Virus record (IMG/VR): IMGVR_UViG_3300009285_002816
Location: 1 to 21,710 of that record
Reading direction: 5' to 3' (one strand)
Source of the DNA: a virus
DNA: 21,710 nucleotides
The notes below the pieces were generated by a model. It was given only the letters and a program-made list of their open reading frames with translations. It made no database searches and had not been told where the DNA came from. Both the position numbers and the translations under genes were made by a program. Shown piece after piece: positions 12,253-19,578 of the stretch (positions are counted from its first letter, which is position 1; each line of letters starts with the position of its first letter).

Positions 12253-12259
12253 AAATAAG

Positions 12260-12285
12260 GGGGATAGGGCGTTGGCCTTATCCCC
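12260..12285 (+). promoter_or_regulatory. Strong intercistronic hairpin
   Basis: GGGGATAGGGC (12260-12270) pairs with GCCTTATCCCC (12275-12285) across a GTTG loop: 11 bp with one G-U. No T tract follows, so it is not a classic terminator; mRNA processing or stability, or control of the 12305 start, are possible. It is followed by TAACGAAAGGAAG, carrying the SD-like sequence of the next gene. Confidence 0.6.
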
Positions 12286-12304
12286 TAACGAAAGGAAGAA
12301 AAAT

Positions 12305-12466
12305 ATGAGAGAAAAAGACATTAAATATTTCAGGTGCCAGAGCGATCATCAAATTGTTACGGCCAGGATGATCCATAAAGGGTTGGCGTGCGGACATCAA
12401 CTGCGCATAGCCGGATATGTCACATTTTTGGAATGGCTATTGATTAAAATAAGGTGGATAAGGTAA
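12305..12466 (+). CDS. Small Cys-containing protein, 53 aa
   Basis: I start at ATG 12305 because an AAAGGAAG Shine-Dalgarno-like sequence lies at 12291-12298; an in-frame ATG-less extension to 12272 would run through the hairpin. The product MREKDIKYFRCQSDHQIVTA continues to KGLACGHQLRIAG and a Trp/Ile/Lys-rich end. Two Cys and several His could bind a metal but no family is certain. The leader closely resembles that of the 16194 gene, another small Cys protein, which suggests these two share an origin or control. Confidence 0.55.
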   Translation: MREKDIKYFRCQSDHQIVTARMIHKGLACGHQLRIAGYVTFLEWLLIKIRWIR

Positions 12467-12476
12467 AAATAAATTT

Positions 12477-13247
12477 ATGGAAGGAAGAATAATAAAGGTG
12501 GCGATAGGCGTACCGACGAAAGGGACGACTGACGCGCCCGCTTACGACAATCATTTGACGCTTCTGGCGCATTTGGGAAAATTGCAAATCGCCTCGTGGG
12601 CGGGAATAAAAGAAATGGACGGAGAGTATTTTGATTATCCGGACGGCATTAAATTCAAATTCGCTTTAATGACTTTACCCCGAGTATTCCCCGCATTAGC
12701 CAGAGAGAAGATAGCGGAAGAAGCGAAAGAACAGAATTGCGATTATCTTTTCTTCTTTGACGATGATATGATAATGATGCCGGACATATTTGAAAGATTA
12801 TTCAAGCACCGGAAAGATATTGTCGCGGCTCTGGCCTTTTGCCGATTATATCCGTACAATCCGGTTATCTATAATCTGACGAAAGGATATGACGGAGTGG
12901 AGAAAAAAGAATACTATATTAACTTGACGGTTAATCGGTATCCGAAAGACCAATTAGTGGAATGCGACGCGGTCGGTTTCGGAGCGGTGCTGATTGATAT
13001 GAAGCTCTTGGATACAATACAGAAGCCGTGGTTTATGACGACAAGCGGGGCTGGTGAAGATATACATTTTTGTCATTTAGCGGGAAAAGCGGGATTCAGG
13101 GTATTTATGGATACGGCCACCAAGATAGGCCATTTAGGGGAAAGAGAAGTAGTCATCGAGGAAACTTACGAAAAAAATAATACTATTAAAGAAGATCGCC
13201 AAAGAGCGGGCGATGAAAAAAAATATCAAAAAAAGGAAGTATGCTAG
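12477..13247 (+). CDS. GT-A fold glycosyltransferase
   Basis: A 256-residue enzyme. The N-terminal strand KVAIGVPTKG (7-16) opens a GT-A nucleotide-sugar fold, the DxD-type metal motif is FFFDDDM (92-98), the acceptor-side acidic pair lies in GAGEDIHFCHLAGKAG (191-206), and a conserved His follows in KIGHLG (216-221). It would transfer a sugar from a nucleotide donor to an unknown acceptor in the cytoplasm. Its place in a virion block with two other glycan genes suggests modification of phage proteins or host surface glycans. It overlaps the following gene by 7 nt. The last 25 residues are a charged, Lys/Glu-rich tail. Confidence 0.8.
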   Translation: MEGRIIKVAIGVPTKGTTDAPAYDNHLTLLAHLGKLQIASWAGIKEMDGEYFDYPDGIKFKFALMTLPRVFPALAREKIAEEAKEQNCDYLFFFDDDMIMMPDIFERLFKHRKDIVAALAFCRLYPYNPVIYNLTKGYDGVEKKEYYINLTVNRYPKDQLVECDAVGFGAVLIDMKLLDTIQKPWFMTTSGAGEDIHFCHLAGKAGFRVFMDTATKIGHLGEREVVIEETYEKNNTIKEDRQRAGDEKKYQKKEVC

Positions 13248-14470
13248 AACCCATCACGATTTTAATCCCCACATATAATAATTCAGACCAACTGCGGCAA
13301 TGCGTGGAATCAATCCTGTCGTATAACTTTATTCAACCGGCTGAAATAATCATCGTCAATAACGGACAAGCTCCTCTGGCATTTTTATATAAGGATATTA
13401 AAAATGTAAAAGTGTTTACAATGAAAGAAAATCTCGGCTGGGAAGGCGGATTAAAAGAAGGTTTAAAACATACCAAAACAAAATATGTGATGTTTCTGAA
13501 TGATGATGTGTATATCCCGCGATCTTCGTCAAATTGGTTAAGGAATATGGCGCGGGTGCTGGAAACATACAAAGAGGCGGGAGCTATCGGCCCGTCAAGC
13601 AATGTGGTAATGGGACAGCAAAACATATTCAGTCCGCCATTCGTTCAATGCTTTCAAGCGCAATTTCTTATTGGTTTCTGCATTTTATTCAGAAGAGCCG
13701 CACTTGACGATATTGGAGGAGTGGACGACACCTTGCCTGGAGGCGATGACTTTGATTATTCCATACGACTGCGGAAAAAGAACTGGAAAATGATTGTGAT
13801 GAAAGACACTTTTGTTTATCATCACGGCTTTCAGACCGGCAATGTATTGCACGGCGACCATACGGCCAAGAACGGCTGGAACTCTCCCCAAATGACGGAA
13901 AGAACGAATACGGCTATTATCAAGAAACACGGATTTATTGACTGGTGGGAAACGATTGCGCCTCAACCGCTTGGCCATGATGATTTAATACGGGACGCGG
14001 AAGGGGACGAAATACGCGCCCTTGTTAAAGGAAAAGATGTTTGCGAATTGGGAGTAGGTGGTAAAAAGACGATAGAGAACTCTATCGGAGTGGATAGGGT
14101 GAAAAAAGGCGAGATGATTCCGTGGGTCAATCAAATATCAGTGGCGGATGTCGTGGCTGATGTAAGTGGAAAACTGCCCTTTGAAAATTCACAATACGAT
14201 TGCGTGATCGCCCGTCATATTCTGGAGCATTCCCTGGACACTTTAATCACCCTTGCTGAATGGTCAAGGATTATTAAGAAAGGCGGACAACTGATTATTG
14301 CCGTACCGAATGAGAACATTGCCGATAGTATTCCGCTCAACCCGGAACATCTGCACGCTTTTACGCCTGAATCTCTTACCAATTTAGGCTATGCCAATGG
14401 ATTGAAGCCGGTCAAAGCGATTGAGGGGTATAATTCCGTATCATTTATCATTCAATTTGAAAAAGTATGA
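13241..14470 (+). CDS. GT2 glycosyltransferase fused to SAM methyltransferase
   Basis: A 409-residue two-domain protein. Residues about 1-200 are a family 2 glycosyltransferase: ITILIPTYNN (5-14), EIIIVNN (35-41), metal motif FLNDDV (85-90), GGDDFDYSIRLRKK (167-180). Residues about 255-400 are a class I methyltransferase: SAM site VCELGVG (267-273), DVVADVSGKLPF (303-314), YDCVIARHILEH (319-330) and a GGQLIIAVPNE strand (348-358), a family of the Methyltransf_11/23 type. A single polypeptide could add a sugar and methylate it, as in capping of glycan chains. It begins by overlapping the previous gene and ends with TGA overlapping a further ATG at 14467. Confidence 0.85.
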   Translation: MLEPITILIPTYNNSDQLRQCVESILSYNFIQPAEIIIVNNGQAPLAFLYKDIKNVKVFTMKENLGWEGGLKEGLKHTKTKYVMFLNDDVYIPRSSSNWLRNMARVLETYKEAGAIGPSSNVVMGQQNIFSPPFVQCFQAQFLIGFCILFRRAALDDIGGVDDTLPGGDDFDYSIRLRKKNWKMIVMKDTFVYHHGFQTGNVLHGDHTAKNGWNSPQMTERTNTAIIKKHGFIDWWETIAPQPLGHDDLIRDAEGDEIRALVKGKDVCELGVGGKKTIENSIGVDRVKKGEMIPWVNQISVADVVADVSGKLPFENSQYDCVIARHILEHSLDTLITLAEWSRIIKKGGQLIIAVPNENIADSIPLNPEHLHAFTPESLTNLGYANGLKPVKAIEGYNSVSFIIQFEKV

Positions 14471-14478
14471 GAATAGCA

Positions 14479-14997
14479 CTAAGGAACGAATTGACCGGAT
14501 TTGTTACGCTTAAAGCGTTTAACTTGTTCAGCTTTGTGAATATGGTTATGTTCAAATGTTGTAAGTACAACAAGATTCTCAATTCGATTGTCATTTTTAA
14601 TGCCATTGATATGATGAACATGTTGTTTATGTTCAAGTTTTCGACTAAGATGCATTTCCATGACAAAACGATGTTCGCCAACCCAATGAGTTCCGTTCCA
14701 AATTTCAATGTAACCAGATTGTTGATTTCGACGAGAACCAATAGAACGCCTACTGTCTTTCATTGCTTCTCCACCCTTCCATTGAGGATTAAGTTCGCCA
14801 TTTTGAGTGTTTATGTTTTTAACAGAAGCGCATTTAGCAGAGCAATACAACTGTTTTCTATCGGCTATAAAGAGTTCTTTGCATTCTTTGCATATATATT
14901 CTTTATAGGGTGCGGGAAAACGACCAGTTCCAACAGTATGCCAAGTTCCGTCTCCGTGATCTATCCATCCTCTTTGTTTCGCAATAGAGATTTTCAT
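14479..14997 (-). CDS. HNH homing endonuclease inserted antisense between glycan genes
   Basis: A 172-residue protein on the opposite strand to all its neighbours. The N-terminus has a zinc ribbon, CKEC (about residues 36-39) and CSAKC (about 52-56). The HNH core is GEHRFVMEMHLSRKL (about 107-121), then QHVHHINGIKNDNRIENLVV (124-143) with the His-His pair and Asn residues, and a terminal His in FEHNHIH. This is an HNH_3-type homing enzyme. Transcription would converge on the 13241 gene, so it must use a leftward promoter near 15000-15030, which I cannot identify with confidence. The long plus-strand frame opposite is a shadow. Confidence 0.9.
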   Translation of the reverse strand: MKISIAKQRGWIDHGDGTWHTVGTGRFPAPYKEYICKECKELFIADRKQLYCSAKCASVKNINTQNGELNPQWKGGEAMKDSRRSIGSRRNQQSGYIEIWNGTHWVGEHRFVMEMHLSRKLEHKQHVHHINGIKNDNRIENLVVLTTFEHNHIHKAEQVKRFKRNKSGQFVP

Positions 14998-15029
14998 AGT
15001 ATTTTATTAATTAAGAGAGTAATACTTAT

Positions 15030-15956
15030 ATGATAGAGGAATCTTTGAGACCTGTCAAGAGAGTAGCGTTTCCGTACGAGTCAAGACTCGGAAGAAATGA
15101 CGGAAGTCCATTGTATTATTCTCATTTAGTCAAACGCACACCAGGATTTGAAATGATCCACTTCACCTCGGAAGACACAGGCGACTTAGATAAGTGGGGA
15201 CGGTTTGATGCTTGGATTTGGGTTGACTGGGGAGAAGACGCTCTTAAAGAAATGCTACCCTATACTCCAATGAGCTTAAAAGACAAGCACCCGTCAATCT
15301 ATATATGTTCCGACACTCACTTAGGCCGAGAGTATCGCTTTGAAAAAGCCTTGGAATTTGACTGGGTTTTCTTTAATCAAAAAAGAGCGATGGAAGAATT
15401 TACCGCTTTGTTTCCCGAAAAAAAGGAAAAGGTATTTTGGTTGCCTCACGCGGTTGAACCGCTGGCATACCCCAATAAGCCCGTATCAATCAAAAAGTTT
15501 GATATTGGTTTTGTCGGATATGTTTCTTTTCGCAAGAGAGCGGAAATGCTGGATAGGATGTTCAAGGAGTTCCCTAACTTCTTTTACGGACAAAGATTCT
15601 CGCGCTGGATATACGGCGAACCGGCGGACGGACAAGATACGGCTGATATATTCCGAAAGTCAAAAATTGTTTTCAGTACAGCCGCAGTTGATGATGTTCA
15701 AATGCGCACTTTTGAGGCATTAGCAACGGGTTCTTTTCTTCTCACGGAATGGGTACCGACACTTGAAGAATTGTTCGAGAATAAAAAACATCTGGTTTGG
15801 TACAAGACAATGGATGAAGCGGTGGAACTGGCGAAATACTATCTGGAGAATGAAATAGAAAGAGAAATGATTGCAACTGCTGGTATGCAGGAAGTGTTAG
15901 CGAATCATACATACGAAAAAAGATTTGAAAAAATATTATCAATTATTAAGATTTAA
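15030..15956 (+). CDS. CgeB-like glycosyltransferase (GT-B type)
   Basis: A 308-residue protein whose C-terminal half matches the Glyco_trans_1_2 (CgeB-like) pattern: FDIGFVGYVSFRKRAEML (about 158-175), DIFRKSKIVFSTAAVDDVQM (206-225), then RTFEALATGSFLLTEWVPTL (226-245) and a final helix region with LANHTYEKRFEKIL. The N-terminal half is the acceptor domain (RVAFPYESRLGRNDGSPLYY and DTHLGREYRFEKAL). It would transfer a sugar from a nucleotide donor and completes a three-enzyme glycan set with the two genes upstream. Its present start at 15030 lies 33 nt beyond the antisense HNH gene and may be secondary to that insertion. Confidence 0.8.
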   Translation: MIEESLRPVKRVAFPYESRLGRNDGSPLYYSHLVKRTPGFEMIHFTSEDTGDLDKWGRFDAWIWVDWGEDALKEMLPYTPMSLKDKHPSIYICSDTHLGREYRFEKALEFDWVFFNQKRAMEEFTALFPEKKEKVFWLPHAVEPLAYPNKPVSIKKFDIGFVGYVSFRKRAEMLDRMFKEFPNFFYGQRFSRWIYGEPADGQDTADIFRKSKIVFSTAAVDDVQMRTFEALATGSFLLTEWVPTLEELFENKKHLVWYKTMDEAVELAKYYLENEIEREMIATAGMQEVLANHTYEKRFEKILSIIKI

Positions 15957-15961
15957 TATTT

Positions 15962-16165
15962 ATGCCAAGAGGAAGACCGAAAACAATCCGCGCCAAAGGC
16001 CCCACCACTGTTTATGAAGCCGAACAGTTTATGCAATTTTTCATTAACTGCTTTGAAAGGCATCCGGAACGATCCTTTGACGAGATGATGGATTTGATGA
16101 AAATGCCGGCTGGTACTGTGAATATTCGGTATCTTGAAAAGATGAGAGATTTGGCCGAATTGTAG
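15962..16165 (+). CDS. Small hypothetical protein with AT-hook-like start
   Basis: A 67-residue protein beginning MPRGRPKTIRAKGPTTVYEA; the PRGRPK segment matches the core of an AT-hook, a minor-groove DNA contact, and is followed by a helical domain (AEQFMQFFINCFERHPERSF and an MDLMKMPAGTVNIRYLEKM segment). DNA binding is plausible but not proven, since short PRGRPK starts also occur in unrelated phage proteins. It begins 5 nt after the glycosyltransferase gene. Confidence 0.6.
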   Translation: MPRGRPKTIRAKGPTTVYEAEQFMQFFINCFERHPERSFDEMMDLMKMPAGTVNIRYLEKMRDLAEL

Positions 16166-16193
16166 CTCTTTTATAACGAAAAAGGAGAAAATT

Positions 16194-16394
16194 ATGACGA
16201 CTTACGAATTGAAGCTGGATGTCTGCCTTAACGGATGCAAGAAAAAGTTGTATACTGTATTTATCAACGAAGACACCGGAGATATTTTGATGATTTGCCC
16301 CAAGTGCAACATAAAGTACAAAAGTAAGCTCAAATTTATCTCGCGCGAAAAAGTTTTGCAAGTTATGCGAAACAACCGAAAGGAAGACGGTTAA
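16194..16394 (+). CDS. Small zinc-ribbon protein, 66 aa
   Basis: MTTYELKLDVCLNGCKKKLY carries CLNGC (11-15), and CPKC (about 35-38) closes a four-Cys ribbon; the remainder is Lys/Arg-rich (KYKSKLKFISREKVLQVMRN). Unusually for this window, the gene has a clear Shine-Dalgarno sequence: AAGGAG at 16181-16186, about 7 nt before the ATG. It is directly followed by a Rho-independent terminator whose loop contains the stop codon. A nucleic-acid-binding role is possible. Confidence 0.7.
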   Translation: MTTYELKLDVCLNGCKKKLYTVFINEDTGDILMICPKCNIKYKSKLKFISREKVLQVMRNNRKEDG

Positions 16395-16410
16395 TGTCTT
16401 CCTTTTTTTT
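16382..16410 (+). terminator. Rho-independent terminator
   Basis: GGAAGAC (16382-16388) pairs perfectly with GTCTTCC (16396-16402) across a 7-nt loop that contains the TAA of the 16194 gene, followed by eight T. This splits the rightward block: tail genes beyond 16442 need read-through or their own promoter, which I could not identify. Confidence 0.85.
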
Positions 16411-16441
16411 ATTTAATTATTAACTTTAAAAGATAAAAATT

Positions 16442-16747
16442 ATGGGTCAATTTAACACAGCAAGTAAATCAACAGGGCCGATTACGGCTGACGCGGTAGT
16501 ATCAGCCGTACCGTGTATTATTACGGCTATCACTTTGCGATCAGGCACGGGCGCGTCCAGCTTGGTGATTTACGATAACGCAACAGAGGCTTCGGGAGAT
16601 ATTAAGTGGGCGGCTTCTCTTGCCGCAACGACTGCGGCGGGCGATCAAACACACAGCATTGCTGGACTGGACATCGCGTGTACGAATGGAGCGTATGTGG
16701 ACTGGACAGGTACGGGAGCAATCGGATATATTGGCTTTAAAACATAA
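16442..16747 (+). CDS. Small virion protein, 101 aa
   Basis: A 101-residue beta-rich protein: ADAVVSAVPCIITAITLRSG, then ASSLVIYDNATEASGDIKWA, and TNGAYVDWTGTGAIGYIGFK. This pattern, a short Ser/Gly/Thr beta-sandwich ending in a Gly-rich strand, is found in small phage head or fibre proteins whose function is not established, and resembles the C-terminal part of the 20629 product (KVIIQSQTDNTGLIAVGTSG and following). The leader is A/T only. It is the first gene after the terminator. Confidence 0.55.
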   Translation: MGQFNTASKSTGPITADAVVSAVPCIITAITLRSGTGASSLVIYDNATEASGDIKWAASLAATTAAGDQTHSIAGLDIACTNGAYVDWTGTGAIGYIGFKT

Positions 16748-16752
16748 AATAT

Positions 16753-17478
16753 ATGGCTAACCTTAGCACATACGATGATATTATTTCGCAAGTCAAAGAT
16801 TTATTTGACGATGCTTCGGCGGGAGCAAACACGACTATCCGCCGACTTGTCGCGCCTGTCTTGTGGGATATTTACCGGAGAAAAAAATGGAAATTCGCCC
16901 GCAAAGAAACTACGGTCGCCACGGTCGCCTCTACCGAGAGCTATACCTTGGCCTCTGATTATGATTTTGGCGGAATGGTAAGCGTCGTCAATGATACGGC
17001 CAATACGCGCGTTTCCTATATCAGCGATGATGATTTTGACCGAATGTATCCGGACGGAAGCGCGAGCGGATCGCCCACGCTTTATCGTCTTTGGAACATT
17101 TCTTCAAATACCCAGCAAATCAGCTTTTATCCGATTCCCTCGGCTGTGGAAACGATTACTTACAAATATTACCGGAAACCGACAGTAGTGGATTTATCTA
17201 CGAATACGGACAATGACGATGAAACGCCCGACCTGCCCCAGCAATACAGGGAATTGATTGTTTTGGGTGTTCTTATTGAACTGTTTAAAAAGGACGAATC
17301 CCAGCTGGCCAATGTCAATGAAGTGAAATACGAAAATATGCTGAAAAGAATGGAACAGCAATACGCGGATGAACCGGACATCGTCCATATTCTGCGAAGC
17401 GAAGAAGAAAGATCGGGAAGCTCTTTGCCGACCGTGCAGTTTCCAAGCAATTACGGGCCGACCGTAGACCTTTATTAA
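16753..17478 (+). CDS. Head-tail adaptor protein
   Basis: A 241-residue protein with the pattern of phage adaptor/connector proteins: N-terminal helices (YDDIISQVKDLFDD, about 7-20; IRRLVAPVLWDIYRRKKWKF, 29-48), then strands SYTLASDYDFGGMVSVVND (57-75), a YRLWNISSNTQQISFYPIP segment (107-125) and TYKYYRKPTVVDL (131-143), then DLPQQYRELIVLGVLIELFK, and a helical tail. Adaptors sit between the portal and the tail hub and help close the DNA-filled head. It directly precedes the tail hub gene, as in podoviruses and related phages. The exact family (gp4-like or TTA-like) cannot be fixed by eye. Confidence 0.75.
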   Translation: MANLSTYDDIISQVKDLFDDASAGANTTIRRLVAPVLWDIYRRKKWKFARKETTVATVASTESYTLASDYDFGGMVSVVNDTANTRVSYISDDDFDRMYPDGSASGSPTLYRLWNISSNTQQISFYPIPSAVETITYKYYRKPTVVDLSTNTDNDDETPDLPQQYRELIVLGVLIELFKKDESQLANVNEVKYENMLKRMEQQYADEPDIVHILRSEEERSGSSLPTVQFPSNYGPTVDLY

Positions 17479-17485
17479 CAGACAA

Positions 17486-17512
17486 TCCGCCCAATTCTTC
17501 CTTTTGGGCGGA
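17486..17512 (+). promoter_or_regulatory. Intercistronic hairpin without T tract
   Basis: TCCGCCCAA (17486-17494) pairs perfectly with TTGGGCGGA (17504-17512) across a 9-nt pyrimidine loop, and an adjacent CAG/CTG pair could extend the stem. No T run follows, so it is not a typical terminator; it lies between the adaptor stop and the hub start and may set mRNA stability. Confidence 0.6.
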
Positions 17513-17542
17513 CTGCGTGGTAAGAAAGTTTATTGTTGATTT

Positions 17543-19549
17543 ATGTCTTTATTCCGAACACCGGCTATCACTCCCAAACGGCTGGATACCTTTACTGTCA
17601 GCGGACTTGTCGGCGGTTGGAACTCCAGCGATAACCAAGACGAACTGAATGACAGGGAAATATCTGACGGACGGAATACGGAAATTACTTCTTCTTCCAC
17701 AATCGCGCCTCGAGGCGGATATGTCAATCGGGGCAATTTCTTGGGGGGTACTACAAAAATACTGGGACTTCACGAATGGATCAAAAGTGACGGAACGCGC
17801 AAGCTGATAGCGGTATACGATACGGATGCGTATGTGCTGTCTACGGACTGGGAACCGGCCGGAATGGTTTTAACCAGCAACAAACCTGCCGAATTTGCCA
17901 ATTATCTGGACAGGGCGTATATGACGAATAAGGGGAGTACAGCCGCCGGACATTTGGGGGTTATGTACTATGACGGTACAAACTGGACGCAAGTAACGGG
18001 TTTTCCCATAGTAGGGGCAACAGCATCGGACATTTGCGCGGGGTTGTGCGTGTATAAAGAAAGACTGATCGGGTGGAATACGACCAATTTCCCCAAGAGG
18101 GTGTATTATTCCAACGCTAACGCGCATACGATAGGGACGCTGAATTATTTTGATATGGATGAGGCGGTAACGGCGTGCGTGCCTTTCTTCGACTACTTGC
18201 TGATTTTCACGGAAAACCATTTATACAAAATATCTTCATTTATTTTTACCGGTGTCGCTTTTGAGCCGAATAATATTCAGCCCTTGGCGACCAAGAATGG
18301 ATGCGCGGCAATGCGGACAATTAAGCAGATAGGCAGCGCGGTATACTATCTCTCGGCGGACGGATTATATAAAACTGACGGATTCGTGGCAATAAATTTA
18401 ACGAATAATAAGATAGAGAATTTTTTGAATGATACGATGAGCAAGGCGGTGGTGGCGACATCTAATGCGGGAATAAATGGAACAGATTATCACCTTTGCA
18501 TTTCCACAGACGGAACAACCCAGAACGAGATTATCAGCTATGATACGGCGCGCAACATCTTCCAGCCGAGAAAAACAGGCAAAGCATTTTCCTGTTTCGC
18601 GCAATTCAAAGAAAGCGGAGCAGTAAAACTGTATGGAGGTTCGGACGCGGAAGGTCATATTTATCAACTTGCCTCAACAAACATTTATGATGATACGGCG
18701 GATGTGAGCCAAGCGGCCGGACAAGATACGGATGACGCGGTGGACGGAGGAGCAACGACTAAAAGACAGGCGCAGGGTTTTCAGCTTACGACGGCGGGGG
18801 AAGTAACCGGTGTCGCGCTGTATATGAAAAAGAACGCGGGAACAACCGCAGAATTGGCCATACGGATTGAAACAGATAACGCAGGAGTACCCTCGGGGAC
18901 GGCCGTAACCAATGGAACGACAACGCTATCGGCTTTCACGACAACGACCTATCGGTACAAGTACGCCACCTTTTCCACTCCGCCCATATTGAACGCGAGT
19001 ACGACTTATTGGCTGGTGGTACAACATACAACAGAGGGAAGCGGAACAAGTCAGTATTATTGGGGATCGGACGACTCAAGCCCCGGATATGCTACCTACA
19101 ACGCCGCCTCTTACGCCAGCAGTGCTTGGACGGCAGATACGAGCAAAGACCAGTTGTTTCGGATTTACACTAAAAGCGCCTATGAAAAGTATTTTATAAC
19201 AAAAGGATATTCTTTGGGAAGCCCACAATATAAAAAGATTGTGAAAAGAGTATTTTGCGAATTAGACGCTTCAGGAAACTATAATATAGCAATAGGGTTG
19301 AATACCGACCAGTACACGACATTTACCGAGATGACGCAGGATTTATCCGGCAATTCGCCGATACGCGGATCAACCCTTACAAGAGGAAATTTCACCAGAG
19401 GAACAATGTCTAAAATAAGTACGGTGTTAAAATTCTCGGATGTGAGGGGGCGAAGAATTAAATTAAGGGTGTATAATAATATGGCAGGCAATACTTTTAA
19501 TTTTCATTCGGCGGTTTTAAATTATCGGCTAAAGCAAATTCCAAGATAA
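17543..19549 (+). CDS. Tail hub / stabilisation protein with inserted beta-sandwich domain
   Basis: A 668-residue beta-rich protein directly after the adaptor. The first part is a repeated-blade pattern (VSGLVGGWNSSDNQDELNDR, then STIAPRGGYVNRG, LIAVYDTDAYVLSTDW, MYYDGTNWTQVTGFPIVGAT and further blades) typical of the podovirus tail hub or stabilisation proteins, which seal the adaptor ring and carry the fibres. At about residues 390-545 a distinct domain is inserted (GFQLTTAGEVTGVALYMKKN, LAIRIETDNAGVPSGTAV and TYWLVVQHTTEG). It reads like the choice-of-anchor R or carbohydrate-binding-like sandwich domains found in surface proteins. After it the hub pattern resumes and ends FHSAVLNYRLKQIPR. 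Confidence 0.7.
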   Translation: MSLFRTPAITPKRLDTFTVSGLVGGWNSSDNQDELNDREISDGRNTEITSSSTIAPRGGYVNRGNFLGGTTKILGLHEWIKSDGTRKLIAVYDTDAYVLSTDWEPAGMVLTSNKPAEFANYLDRAYMTNKGSTAAGHLGVMYYDGTNWTQVTGFPIVGATASDICAGLCVYKERLIGWNTTNFPKRVYYSNANAHTIGTLNYFDMDEAVTACVPFFDYLLIFTENHLYKISSFIFTGVAFEPNNIQPLATKNGCAAMRTIKQIGSAVYYLSADGLYKTDGFVAINLTNNKIENFLNDTMSKAVVATSNAGINGTDYHLCISTDGTTQNEIISYDTARNIFQPRKTGKAFSCFAQFKESGAVKLYGGSDAEGHIYQLASTNIYDDTADVSQAAGQDTDDAVDGGATTKRQAQGFQLTTAGEVTGVALYMKKNAGTTAELAIRIETDNAGVPSGTAVTNGTTTLSAFTTTTYRYKYATFSTPPILNASTTYWLVVQHTTEGSGTSQYYWGSDDSSPGYATYNAASYASSAWTADTSKDQLFRIYTKSAYEKYFITKGYSLGSPQYKKIVKRVFCELDASGNYNIAIGLNTDQYTTFTEMTQDLSGNSPIRGSTLTRGNFTRGTMSKISTVLKFSDVRGRRIKLRVYNNMAGNTFNFHSAVLNYRLKQIPR

Positions 19550-19578
19550 AAAAATTATCAATTAAATTATATAAATTT

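Noticed and set aside
14467-15033. Plus-strand frame of 188 codons opposite the HNH gene
   Set aside because: Phe/Met/Asn-rich antisense shadow of a clear HNH_3 protein. Only its first codons are of interest, as a possible ancestral start.
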